A stretch of 34,745 nucleotides of DNA from an uncultured Verrucomicrobiales bacterium (GTDB taxonomy: Bacteria; Verrucomicrobiota; Verrucomicrobiia; Verrucomicrobiales; Akkermansiaceae), in assembly GCA_913060685.1 (NCBI GenBank), contig CAJXVQ010000008.1, positions 1 to 34,745 of the forward strand. Direction: 5' to 3'. Shown one piece after another: positions 26,971 to 34,745 of the stretch. The notes below the pieces were generated by a model. The model searched no databases. It was not told where the DNA came from and saw only the letters and a program-made list of their open reading frames with translations. Made by a program: the position numbers and the translations under genes. Each line of letters begins with the position of its first letter. The first letter of the stretch is position 1.

Positions 26971-28788
26971 TCAGTCGAGGTAGAGAAGTTCGTTTGAGGC
27001 GAGGAGAACCTGCGCGTAGTTTTGCCAGGCGTCCTCGTTTCCTGTGTTGAGGAAACCGAGTGCGAGGGTCTGCTCTTCGTCGCTGGCCTTGCGACCATAG
27101 AGAAGTTGGTAGGCGAGCTGGACTCGGGCCGGGTTGTCCGCGGGTGCCTCACGGTGCAGGCGGGCTGAAAATTTCCCGGCCTGCGCCACCATGAGAGGAT
27201 TGTTGATCGCAAAGAGTTTCTGAAGGGGCGTGGTTGATTTGTAGCGCCCGGGCGAGTGGAGGTTCGGGTCGGGGAAATCGAAAAGGGCCAGCATCGGATT
27301 AAGTTTGAGGCGGCTGATCCGGGCGTAAACGGCGCGGCGGTTGGCGTCCGGCGCACTGACCTTAAAGGAAGGTCCGCCGACTTTGAGATCGAGAGTGCCC
27401 GCTGCCGCATAGATGGCGTCGCGCCACATTTCGATATCGAGGCGTCGTCGGTTGGCTCGGCTGTAAAAAATGTTGGCGGGATCGCGTTCCAACATTGCCC
27501 CGGAGATGTCGCTGCTCTGTTGGTAAGTGGAGGAGAGGACGAGCTCACGCATGAGCCACTTCACCGACCAACCGGATTCCATGAAGCGGACAGCGAGATC
27601 GTCGAGGAGTTTGGGATGCGATGGAGGAGTGCCAAGGGTGCCAAAATTACTAGTGGTCGTGACCAGGGGAGTGCCAAAGAGTTCGCCCCAGATCCGGTTC
27701 ACGAAGACGCGGGCCGTGAGCGCGTTGTCGGGGGAGGCAATGGCCTCGGCGAGTTCGAGCCGTCCGCTTCCTTTCTGAAAATTGGGAGGATTTTCATCCT
27801 TGCTGAGAATGGTCAGGAAACGACGCGGCACCTCTGGTCCGAGGTCCTTGGGATCTCCGCGCAGGTGGACCTTGAGGTTGGTGGGTTTGGGACGATCCCG
27901 CACGATGTGCATGGCATCCGTCGGCTTCTTGGCGTTCTTCCCGTCGAGAGGGCGATTGAACATCTCGATGGATGCGAAGACTCCGGCTAGTCCGTAGTAG
28001 TCTTCGGTAGAGATCGGGTCGAACTTGTGATCATGGCACCGGGCACAACCCACGGTGAGGCCGAGTAGGCCACGCGACACGGTATCAACCCGGTCCTCCC
28101 ACTCGTCTGCCATCACGAGCGGATCTTTACGCCGATAGTATTTCGGACCGAGGCCGATGAAGCCCAGGGCGACGAGATTCTGGTCGTGGTTCTCCTCTAA
28201 CAGATCTGCCGCCAGTTGCAGTTTTACGAATTGGCCGTAGGGCAGGTCGCGATTAAAGGCTCCGATCACCCAGTCCCGGTAGCGCCACGCGTTAGGATAG
28301 AAAAGATTGCTGTTGTTGCCCACGATGTGGGCCTGGTCCTCGGCGTAGCGGGCAAGATCGAGCCAGGTCCGCGCCCAGCGTGCGCCGAACTGGGGACTGG
28401 CGAGAAGGCGGTCTGTGAGCTGCCTTAGACTGATATCAGGATCCTCCCGGAATGCCTTCTCGAAAGCCGCCATTTCTTCCGGAGTCGGAGGAAGGCCGGT
28501 GAGGTCGAAAGAGAGTCGGCGAAGGAGAGTGCGCTGATCTGCGGAAGGGTTTGGTGCAAGCCCGGTTTCTTCGATCTTTTTCAAGATGAAGACATCGTGG
28601 GGACGGGAAGGCCACTGCGTGTCTCGAACTACGGGAGTCTCATGGCGCTGCGGGAGAGCAAAGGCCCAGTGATCTGTCGCTGTCTTCTCTTTTGCCATCA
28701 CCGGACCGCTGCAGGTCAGGAGGCTTCCTAAAACGATACGCAGAAGATTTCTGGGAAAAGTCCGGGTTGTTGTATGGGGCGACAGCAC
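26971..28788 (-). CDS. Short DUF1549/DUF1553 protein (605 aa)
   Basis: The start is GTG (28788). A Sec-like signal (NLLRIVLGSLLTCSGPVMA) precedes residue 33. DUF1549 covers about 40-270 (TLLRRLSFDLTGLPPTPEE, RWARTWLDLARYAED) and contains a CxxCH motif, GCARCHDHKFDPIS, near residue 248 that could bind heme c. DUF1553 follows at about 350-600 (ARVFVNRIWGELFGTPLV, SGWSVKWLMRELVLSSTYQ, RRLDIEMWRDAIYAAAG). Full-size relatives usually carry an N-terminal cytochrome c domain (PSCyt1) and a middle insert, reaching roughly 800-1100 residues. Both are missing here without any sign of a frameshift, so this is the compact form. It is paired with the DUF1501 gene downstream. Confidence 0.93.
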   Translation of the reverse strand: MLSPHTTTRTFPRNLLRIVLGSLLTCSGPVMAKEKTATDHWAFALPQRHETPVVRDTQWPSRPHDVFILKKIEETGLAPNPSADQRTLLRRLSFDLTGLPPTPEEMAAFEKAFREDPDISLRQLTDRLLASPQFGARWARTWLDLARYAEDQAHIVGNNSNLFYPNAWRYRDWVIGAFNRDLPYGQFVKLQLAADLLEENHDQNLVALGFIGLGPKYYRRKDPLVMADEWEDRVDTVSRGLLGLTVGCARCHDHKFDPISTEDYYGLAGVFASIEMFNRPLDGKNAKKPTDAMHIVRDRPKPTNLKVHLRGDPKDLGPEVPRRFLTILSKDENPPNFQKGSGRLELAEAIASPDNALTARVFVNRIWGELFGTPLVTTTSNFGTLGTPPSHPKLLDDLAVRFMESGWSVKWLMRELVLSSTYQQSSDISGAMLERDPANIFYSRANRRRLDIEMWRDAIYAAAGTLDLKVGGPSFKVSAPDANRRAVYARISRLKLNPMLALFDFPDPNLHSPGRYKSTTPLQKLFAINNPLMVAQAGKFSARLHREAPADNPARVQLAYQLLYGRKASDEEQTLALGFLNTGNEDAWQNYAQVLLASNELLYLD

Positions 28789-28813
28789 GTGTTAAGGGAA
28801 CGTGAACTCAAGT

Positions 28814-28834
28814 CTGTTTCGTTCATGAAAGCAG
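28814..28834 (-). other. Imperfect hairpin upstream of DUF1549/1553 gene
   Basis: CTGTTTC and GAAAGCAG pair across a 6-nt loop, giving 7 bp with one bulged G. The hairpin lies in the 100-nt gap between the dehydrogenase stop (28889) and the GTG start at 28788, about 25 nt upstream of that start. It could be an operator, a leader structure or a weak terminator. There is no T-run after it on the minus strand, and chance occurrence cannot be excluded. Confidence 0.2.
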
Positions 28835-28888
28835 GGCGAAGGTGGATCTTTTGCCTTTGGTATGGGCGTCGCCAGTCCCGATGGATTG

Positions 28889-31800
28889 CTATTTTACGCC
28901 ATCAAGATAGCGCTGGTTGGCCTTGGCTGGATCGTAATTTTCGCGAGTGTTGTGTTCGTGGACTTGCACCCCGAACTTCAGGCGAAATGACTCACCAGGC
29001 TGCACCGTGATTTTTTTGTCGCGATTTTCGGGGCGGTCCACGGGGAAGGGGTTCGCTACCAGCACTCCGTAGTCGCGGCTGTGAGCCCACACGGCGGGAT
29101 TGCCGGGTCCCGACATGATCTGGATCCCGGCGCTCTTTCCTCCGAGTGGGCCGAAGTAATCCCACCACGCATCGGTCATTCCCCAGGTGCCCTTTTCATT
29201 TTTCCCGCCAGCCGCGCTCAGGATGGCACCCTTTCCGCCCTTTACCGTGATGGGAGTCGCAACCCGCAGCCCGAGTCCCATCTCTTCCTTCACGCCGAAT
29301 GAGAAAGGCGAGTCGCCGGAAAAGCGGGAGTCGATCGAAATGAGGTAGCCATCCTTGTTCGGGACCAATTGATAGCTCGTCCATTCTTCGCAGACCACCC
29401 GGGAGTCGGGGCCTAGATATTGATTTTTTACGGAGAATGAAGCCGTGAGGCCAGCGGTTGGTTCTTCCGGAAATTCGAGGTGGCTCACCGTCCCGGCGTT
29501 GTTGTGCCAGAAGCTGATCCCGTCGAGATTCGCAAAGCCCATCCAGATCCCCGGGTGCATCGTACCGTGATCGCTTGCGTCCTTCCCCGCGATCGGTGGA
29601 AAATTGCGGGTGACCTGAAGTCCGGAGGGTGTCTTGACGTGGGCGAAAAAAGGTCGCCGCGTCTCGGGATGGTTGTAGTAATAGGCCGCGATCTCGACAC
29701 CGTTATAGTGGATCTCGAGTCGCTGGTCGTCGCAGTCGAGATAGAAGCCTTTGCTCTGATCACCCCACTGTTTCCCCGAGAGAGGGGAGGGTTGAACGGG
29801 CGAGATCTTGGGAGCCGCTTTCGAAGTCCGGATTGTTTCTGGTGTCTCTTTTGGGGCACGAAGGTAAGCGGTGATATCGGCCACGTCCTGTGGCGAGAGG
29901 AGGCCGGCGAAGGTGGGTGGCATGGCGGAGATCTGAGTCGTTTCGCGCTTTGCGATGTCCTTTTTCAGGACTGTCACCAATGAACCATCCCACATGACAA
30001 TCTGCACCGAAAGTCCGGTCTCCTCCAATACGAGCCCGGATGTGGTGTCACCGGACTTTGTGGTCAGGATCTGCATCGCGAAGCCTTCCGTGATTTCGGA
30101 GCTTGGTTCGAGAATAGAGCGTACGATGAACTCCGGAGTGGCTCGTGTTCCGATTCCGGCGAGGTCAGGAGCGAAGACGTTTCCGAAGCCTTCCAACTGG
30201 TGACAGGTGGCGCAAGACACTCCGTCCGCGCTCAGGAAAAGGGCTCGTCCATGTTTCATGTCTGCCGTTTTCAGCAAAGGCAGAACATCGGCGACTGTGG
30301 CGGCAGTCGTTTGTGGCTGAAGTAACTTTGGCTTGATGATTACGAGATAGTTGCCCTTAGGTCTGGTGATGCCGTCACGATTTGCTCCGAAGCGGATTTC
30401 TCCCGCCGGAATCTCCGCCGAGTAGATGAGGTGTGTGGAGTCGTCGGTCTTGATAAACATTTCGGTTGGTGTCCAATTCCCGCGCGCCCATCTCGGAAGC
30501 TTCCCGGCCCGCGTGTCGTCAGCGAAATAGACCGTTGAGTCGTAGCGCAAGGTCAAGCTGAGGAATGGTCCACTGGCGTCATCGGCATCGTTATTTGCCG
30601 GGCGGATGAAGGTCAGTCCTTCGAGTTCAGCCGGCACCGTATTGAGACGATAGGGTCGATCGGTGAAGGCGCGGACACCCTCGGTGAGAACCGCTTCCTC
30701 GTAGCTCCGACCGGGAAGATTACGAATCGATGAGACGACTGAGATCGGTGCTCGAACGGGGCGAGTATTCGTGTTTTGAACTTCCAGTTTGGGCCCGCGA
30801 ATTTCAGTGCAGTGCTTTCCTCCGAGGCGCTTTGCCGCCAGTTCAGCCATGGCCTGGTCGGAATCCCTAGTCAGAGGTTTGAGCTCCTTTTCACTCAGGG
30901 CGTCCTCCTCCAGGAGTGAAAGCAAGGCCGCTCTTCGCACGGCGGGGCGTTGGTCATTGAGCAGCGCTTTTCGCTCCTTCTTCGGCATGAGTTCTCCCAG
31001 CGCTCCCCACGCCGAGTAGGAGACGATGCGATCTTGTTCCTGTTCAATCAGACGCAAGAATTCCTTATTCCAACGTGTCTCGCCGACCTGTCGCATCGCA
31101 AGAACGGTGGCGTGCCGGGAGCGGGGGTTCTTCTCTTGCAGTCCACGCTTTAGGAGATCAGGCAGGGCGGTAGCTCCACGCTCCTTGGCTCGATGTGCTA
31201 GAATTCGGATCAATTGCGTGTGGTCACCGACTCCAGAATCATCGGCCATTTTTGCGAGAAAAATGTCGTCCACCTTGTGATCAGCAGGGGCCATACGTCC
31301 CATCGTCCACAAGGTCCAAAGCAAGCCCTGCGCCGAGTCGGGAGTGAGCAATTCTTCCGGTTTCAGATCCTGATCGCCCCGCCGCACAAGTTCGTCCTGA
31401 GCATTGGTTCTCCAAACCGGAAGCGACTTTCCGAGATCGTCGAGCAACTCCTGAGTGGACCACTCACGGATTGATTTGCTCCTCTTTGGCTCCTTCTTCA
31501 TCCGTGGCGGCACCGCCTTCGGCCAGATTCGGTAAATGCGGCCCTCATTGATTTGCTTCCCGTCCTTCTCGCTCAAGCCGTATTCCCGTCCCCAACTCGA
31601 AATGTAGATCGCACCATCAGGTCCCACTTCGATATCGACCGGATCGAAACTCCGTCCGGTGCTTCCACCCATTGAACGCCCTCCGCCCGCGTGTGCGAAA
31701 ACCTCAAGCTTTTCCCGGTCGGGCTTCATCCAGGCACCGTCCCTCTTTGGTCGGTAAATGGTGACTTCCCGGCTCAACCAATCGTTGATGAGGAAGATGC

Positions 31801-32764
31801 CACGGTATTTTCCGGGATAGTGTTCCAGTCCACAGTAGGTGATCCCTGTTCCCGAGCCTTCGAAGAGTGGTCCTGAAGAGGGCGCGGTGGGGAGGTGATC
31901 GTCACCCTTCCAGTTGTAGGACCAAGGATGGCCCCAACCGAAATGCGCTCCGTAGAAGGGCGAGAAAATCTTGTCGCCCTGGGTTTGGTCGTTGTCGGTG
32001 CCGAGCCAGTTAAAGGAATCATCGAAGCAAATGTCCCAGGGATTGCGAAAACCACGCGAGACGATCTCGAGGTTCGATCCGTCCGGATCACAGCGCAGTA
32101 TCCCTCCTGATAGTCCCCAGTCATCAGCCGGATCGTGATAGTTTTTCTCGTAGTCACCCTTCTTGAAGACGGTCGGTTTTGGGAAGTCAGGTGCGTCTGG
32201 CAACTCCACGCCCCAAAGTTCGCGGAAGGGCTTCGGGGCAATCCGATTGGGCGGGCGGGTGAGCCCCTTGGAATTTCCCTTCGACATATAGAGTTTGCCG
32301 TCGGGTCCGAACTGCAGTCCGTGCAAGGCATGTTCGAGGTTTCCGAGGTCGGTGAAGAGTCTGATGTATTCATCCGCGACGTCGTCTCCATCCAGATCGC
32401 GTGCAATGGTGAGGTCCGGGGCATTGGCAACATAGAGATCCCGCCCGCGCCATGCCAATCCCTGGATTGAGTTGAAGCCGGTGGCATATTGCTTTCGCGA
32501 GTCGGCCGTTCCGTCCCCGTCCTCATCGACCAGGATCCAAACTGAATCGCCGGGAGTCTCTGGTTTGGGGTTGCGATACTGTGGTCCCATCCCCACACAG
32601 AGTCGGCCCTTCGCGTCGAACGTGATCGCGCAGGGGTTTCGTACCAGCGGATTCTTCGCGAAGAGAGACACTTCAAGGTCGTCCGCGACCAGCGGGAAAT
32701 CGTCGGCCTTTACAGGAAGCAGGAAGCAGAGGGCGAGCAGGAACGGGAGACGAGAGTTCATCAT
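28889..32764 (-). CDS. PVC membrane-bound dehydrogenase - HEAT - cytochrome c - DUF6807 fusion (1291 aa)
   Basis: A Sec signal (RLPFLLALCFLLPVKA) precedes a 'Piru/Ver' N-terminal dehydrogenase-like propeller (TIGR02604 type, about 25-420; IQGLAWRGRDLYVANAPDL, RGFRNPWDICFD, LINDWLSREVTIYRP). HEAT-like helical repeats run from about 440 to 650. A beta domain lies at about 660-820. A monoheme cytochrome c domain is near 850 (CATCHQLEGFGNVFAPDLAG, with a distal Met possibly in the MPPTFAGLLS stretch). From about 1004 to the end it carries a DUF6807/PmoA-like domain (GFYLDCDDQRLEIHYNGVEI, DHGTMHPGIWMGFANLDG, FWHNNAGTVSH). The first parts are the standard layout for these proteins, thought to oxidise a sugar and pass electrons to heme. 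The DUF6807 fusion is less usual. An 83-nt gap separates it from the DUF1552 gene upstream. ATG 32761 is an equally possible start. Confidence 0.93.
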   Translation of the reverse strand: MMNSRLPFLLALCFLLPVKADDFPLVADDLEVSLFAKNPLVRNPCAITFDAKGRLCVGMGPQYRNPKPETPGDSVWILVDEDGDGTADSRKQYATGFNSIQGLAWRGRDLYVANAPDLTIARDLDGDDVADEYIRLFTDLGNLEHALHGLQFGPDGKLYMSKGNSKGLTRPPNRIAPKPFRELWGVELPDAPDFPKPTVFKKGDYEKNYHDPADDWGLSGGILRCDPDGSNLEIVSRGFRNPWDICFDDSFNWLGTDNDQTQGDKIFSPFYGAHFGWGHPWSYNWKGDDHLPTAPSSGPLFEGSGTGITYCGLEHYPGKYRGIFLINDWLSREVTIYRPKRDGAWMKPDREKLEVFAHAGGGRSMGGSTGRSFDPVDIEVGPDGAIYISSWGREYGLSEKDGKQINEGRIYRIWPKAVPPRMKKEPKRSKSIREWSTQELLDDLGKSLPVWRTNAQDELVRRGDQDLKPEELLTPDSAQGLLWTLWTMGRMAPADHKVDDIFLAKMADDSGVGDHTQLIRILAHRAKERGATALPDLLKRGLQEKNPRSRHATVLAMRQVGETRWNKEFLRLIEQEQDRIVSYSAWGALGELMPKKERKALLNDQRPAVRRAALLSLLEEDALSEKELKPLTRDSDQAMAELAAKRLGGKHCTEIRGPKLEVQNTNTRPVRAPISVVSSIRNLPGRSYEEAVLTEGVRAFTDRPYRLNTVPAELEGLTFIRPANNDADDASGPFLSLTLRYDSTVYFADDTRAGKLPRWARGNWTPTEMFIKTDDSTHLIYSAEIPAGEIRFGANRDGITRPKGNYLVIIKPKLLQPQTTAATVADVLPLLKTADMKHGRALFLSADGVSCATCHQLEGFGNVFAPDLAGIGTRATPEFIVRSILEPSSEITEGFAMQILTTKSGDTTSGLVLEETGLSVQIVMWDGSLVTVLKKDIAKRETTQISAMPPTFAGLLSPQDVADITAYLRAPKETPETIRTSKAAPKISPVQPSPLSGKQWGDQSKGFYLDCDDQRLEIHYNGVEIAAYYYNHPETRRPFFAHVKTPSGLQVTRNFPPIAGKDASDHGTMHPGIWMGFANLDGISFWHNNAGTVSHLEFPEEPTAGLTASFSVKNQYLGPDSRVVCEEWTSYQLVPNKDGYLISIDSRFSGDSPFSFGVKEEMGLGLRVATPITVKGGKGAILSAAGGKNEKGTWGMTDAWWDYFGPLGGKSAGIQIMSGPGNPAVWAHSRDYGVLVANPFPVDRPENRDKKITVQPGESFRLKFGVQVHEHNTRENYDPAKANQRYLDGVK

Positions 32765-32847
32765 GATGGGATACTGCGGCTGTCGTCTCTTGATCCGCCC
32801 GGGATTTCCACGGCAAGATAGTACAATTTATGCTCTTCGGAATTGTC

Positions 32848-34461
32848 CTAACCGTTCGCTTTGCCTGGTTTGCTTTTGCCGAAGACGGATTTGAGGTCGG
32901 TGACTTTTGTCAACACGAGTCGCCCGTTTCGTTCGCTGGTGTTGCCGGTCAGGGTGATGGGTGTGCCGACGTGATAGGCGAGGTTGAATTTGTGGAAGTC
33001 GCCGAAGCCGACCTCGATTCTCACCGGAGGTTTGCCATCGACATCGATGTAAAAAACTTTGGCCTCATCAAGATTGTCCGACATTCGGAGACGACCCTGG
33101 ACGGTGATTGTTCCTTTGCCGGTTTTCACCCAGGTGTCGAACTTGCGCTCCTGGTATTCTTCGAAGGCACCGCCATCAAGGCCCGGGAGGGGGGCCGTGG
33201 AATTGGCGTAGGATGGGGAGTCGATGCCAAACTTTTGCAGGAGAGAGAGGTGAAGTCGCCCGAGTTCCTGGTTCTTGGAATACCTGAGGTAGCGACCGGT
33301 CTTAAGCATCCCGCCGCCCTTGCCCGCGAGCACGATGGGAATGCGCTGGGCGGTGTGGTTGTCGCTGTGACCCATTCCGGATCCGAAGAGGACGATGCTG
33401 TGATCAAGGAGTGATCCGTTCTGGTCCTTGTAGGATTTCAGTTTGGTCAGCAGGTAGTCGAACTTCTCCATGTGCCACAGGCTGATCTTAAGAAGGGAAT
33501 CGATATTCTCGCGGCTGAAGTTCCGGAAGAAGTGGGAGAGGTAATGATGCTGTTTTCGAATGCCGAGGAAGTCGAAAATCATGCGGCTGTTACTGTTTCC
33601 GAGCATGTAGCTGATGCAGCGGGTCGAGTCGGTCCACAGCGCCATTGCCATGACATCGAGCATTGATTCGACTTGCTCGTTGAGATCTCCGGAGCTTTCC
33701 GGGCGTTTGAGGCTGGAGAAGTCGACGCCTCCGGGGCCGCTGACCGGCGTCATTTTTTCGAGTCGCTGTTCGGTCTCGCGGACGACGGTGAAATATTCTT
33801 CAAGGGTTTCCTGATCCTCGCGTCCGGCTTTGCGTTGCAGGGATTTCGCGTCGTCGCGCACGCGGTCGAGAAGGCTGGAGATTTCCTCCCGCTGGTTCGG
33901 GTCACGCATCGGGTTGCGGAAGAGGCGGTCGAAGACAAGTTGCGGATCGCTTTCGCGCGGAATGCGACCGCCGTCTTTGTCGTAGGAAATATAACTGCAG
34001 TCGATCTGATTGGTGAAGAGACCCTCGGTGGTGAGTTCGAGCGAGCGGTGGGCGGTGTCTCCGCTGATCTTGTCAGCGATGAGTTGATCGACGGAGGCTG
34101 ACTTGTTGTTTTTGTGATGGCCGGAAAGGAAGCGGCGGGTCGAGTTGCTGTGCGATGAGAAACCGAAGTCGCCCATGTTATCGAGAATGAGCAAGTCGTC
34201 CTTATGTTTCGCGAAGGGCGCCATGAGCGGGGACATGCGGAAATCGTTTTCCTTGCCGCCTTCGATATTCCATGAGGGCGGGTGAACGCCGTTTGGCTTG
34301 AACAAGGTGACGAAGCGCAACGGAGGTTTGGAGTCGCCCGCGAGATGAAGTGATGCGGCCTTGGCGCTGTTCTCCATGAGGTTGAGAAAGGGCAGGGGGA
34401 CGAGGGCTCCGGCCGCTCCGCGCAGGAATGTTCTGCGCTCAATGTTCCAGTTATTACTCAT
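32848..34461 (-). CDS. DUF1552 family protein, Tat-exported, with extra C-terminal domain (537 aa)
   Basis: The start at 34461 gives a proper Tat signal (IERRTFLRGAAGALVPLPFL, Arg9-Arg10). The open frame runs further into the adapter, but that stretch overlaps the real upstream gene in another frame. The DUF1552 core spans about 1-437 (LRFVTLFKPNGVHPPSWN, HKDDLLILDNMGDFGFSSHS, GSLLDHSIVLFGSGMGHSD). The last 100 residues (about 438-537) are a separate beta-rich segment with GKGTITVQGRL, FYIDVDGKPPVRIEV, GTPITLTGNTSERNGRLVL and a Lys-rich end; it looks like a small OB-type barrel and is not part of the usual family. The start overlaps the upstream stop as ATGAGTAA, typical of the DUF1592/DUF1552 gene pair. 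Confidence 0.93.
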   Translation of the reverse strand: MSNNWNIERRTFLRGAAGALVPLPFLNLMENSAKAASLHLAGDSKPPLRFVTLFKPNGVHPPSWNIEGGKENDFRMSPLMAPFAKHKDDLLILDNMGDFGFSSHSNSTRRFLSGHHKNNKSASVDQLIADKISGDTAHRSLELTTEGLFTNQIDCSYISYDKDGGRIPRESDPQLVFDRLFRNPMRDPNQREEISSLLDRVRDDAKSLQRKAGREDQETLEEYFTVVRETEQRLEKMTPVSGPGGVDFSSLKRPESSGDLNEQVESMLDVMAMALWTDSTRCISYMLGNSNSRMIFDFLGIRKQHHYLSHFFRNFSRENIDSLLKISLWHMEKFDYLLTKLKSYKDQNGSLLDHSIVLFGSGMGHSDNHTAQRIPIVLAGKGGGMLKTGRYLRYSKNQELGRLHLSLLQKFGIDSPSYANSTAPLPGLDGGAFEEYQERKFDTWVKTGKGTITVQGRLRMSDNLDEAKVFYIDVDGKPPVRIEVGFGDFHKFNLAYHVGTPITLTGNTSERNGRLVLTKVTDLKSVFGKSKPGKANG

Positions 34462-34693
34462 GGCTAATGTTGACACTCTCGATGATGGTTTCGCGAAATG
34501 GAAGGCTATTTGCCACGTGTTGGAAGAGACTTTGCCATGTCCCGTTATTTTCGCACAGGTTCCTGGTAATGGCATCCACGACCGGCTGGTCACTACGTTC
34601 CAGTTTTCGGCTGAGTGCGTAGGCCAGAGTGAGCTCGACGATGTTTCGGACAATCGGTTCACGCTTGCGGGTGAGAAGAATCGTCTTGAGTTC
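34454..34693 (-). CDS. C-terminus of DUF1592/DUF1588/DUF1585-type protein (5' truncated)
   Basis: Reading the minus strand from 34693 gives 79 residues and a TAA at 34456-34454. The sequence has ELKTILLTRKREPIVRNIVE, LTLAYALSRKLERSDQPVVD and LFQHVANSLPFRETIIES, which is the DUF1585 end of the large Planctomycete cytochrome-associated proteins (DUF1587-1592-1588-1585). The rest of the gene is cut off by the adapter. The 8-nt overlap with the DUF1552 start and the frame choice confirm that this short ORF is the real gene, rather than the longer open frame overlapping it. In PVC genomes these two families are normally adjacent, which supports the call. Confidence 0.9.
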   Translation of the reverse strand, partial: ELKTILLTRKREPIVRNIVELTLAYALSRKLERSDQPVVDAITRNLCENNGTWQSLFQHVANSLPFRETIIESVNISHE

Positions 34694-34695
34694 AG

Positions 34696-34745
34696 CTGTC
34701 TCTTATACACATCTCCGAGCCCACGAGACCGAGGCTGATCTCGTA
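34696..34745 (-). other. Illumina Nextera i7-side adapter (artefact)
   Basis: Bases 34696-34714 are the Tn5 mosaic end and 34715-34729 the Nextera read-2 stub. Bases 34730-34737 read CGAGGCTG, matching index N710 as I recall it, and the last 8 bases begin the P7 adapter. On the minus strand it adds the false residues MYKRQL to an open frame. Genomic sequence ends at 34695. Confidence 0.98.

Noticed and set aside
32765-32847. Sigma-70 promoter in the AT-rich patch before the dehydrogenase fusion gene
   Set aside because: A TACTAT-like -10 is present on the minus strand, but no -35 at acceptable spacing. The support is too weak to annotate.
34462-34710. N-terminal extension of the DUF1552 frame back into the adapter
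   Set aside because: The first residues are adapter translation, the rest is out of frame with the clear DUF1585 ending, and the Tat signal starts at 34461.

Overview
This is a 34.7 kb GC-rich bacterial contig bounded at both ends by intact Illumina Nextera adapter sequence (1-50 and 34696-34745), so both outermost genes are cut. The gene content points to the PVC superphylum, most likely Verrucomicrobiota. Evidence: a 'Piru/Ver' type membrane-bound dehydrogenase, DUF1501, DUF1549/DUF1553, DUF1552 and DUF1585-ended proteins, and giant exported proteins with choice-of-anchor Q, autotransporter-type beta repeats, NHL propellers and LamG domains. No rRNA, tRNA, CRISPR array, integrase or transposase gene was seen, and nothing pins down the genus.

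Left part (52-25472, plus strand): a tightly packed run of five genes for exported proteins. (1) A 5'-truncated protein of at least 3032 residues, made of three beta-helix modules, three six-bladed NHL propellers apparently spliced into Fn3-like domains, an ASH-like domain and a cadherin-like domain. (2) A 673-residue exported protein of no recognised family. (3) A 3265-residue protein with a Sec signal, two LamG-like domains, a dockerin/EF-hand loop and a C-terminal third whose layout resembles the pore-forming and TcB-binding end of Tc-toxin A subunits. (4) An 1180-residue protein with a Ca-binding repeat, LamG, RTX and Calx-beta-like parts. (5) A parvulin-type (PpiC/SurA-like) lipoprotein foldase interrupted by one in-frame TGA. 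ATGA overlaps and gaps of 19-36 nt indicate a single transcription unit, whose promoter lies outside the window. A reasonable inference is a cell-surface or secreted giant-protein assembly with its own foldase.

Middle: an 89-nt convergent junction (25473-25561) with only weak hairpins.

Right part (25562-34695, minus strand): genes typical of PVC periplasmic polymer degradation. Read 5' to 3' on the minus strand they are the C-terminus of a DUF1592/DUF1585-type protein, a Tat-exported DUF1552 protein with an extra C-terminal beta domain, a 1291-residue dehydrogenase-HEAT-cytochrome c-DUF6807 fusion, a short DUF1549/DUF1553 protein, and a Tat-exported DUF1501 protein. These families are known from PVC genomes and are usually discussed in connection with polysaccharide breakdown, but their exact reactions are largely undetermined.

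The strongest candidate for an undescribed system is the left operon, especially the Tc-A-like 3265-residue protein without adjacent TcB/TcC genes. Domain assignments are made by eye from protein sequence; no database or structure search was run.
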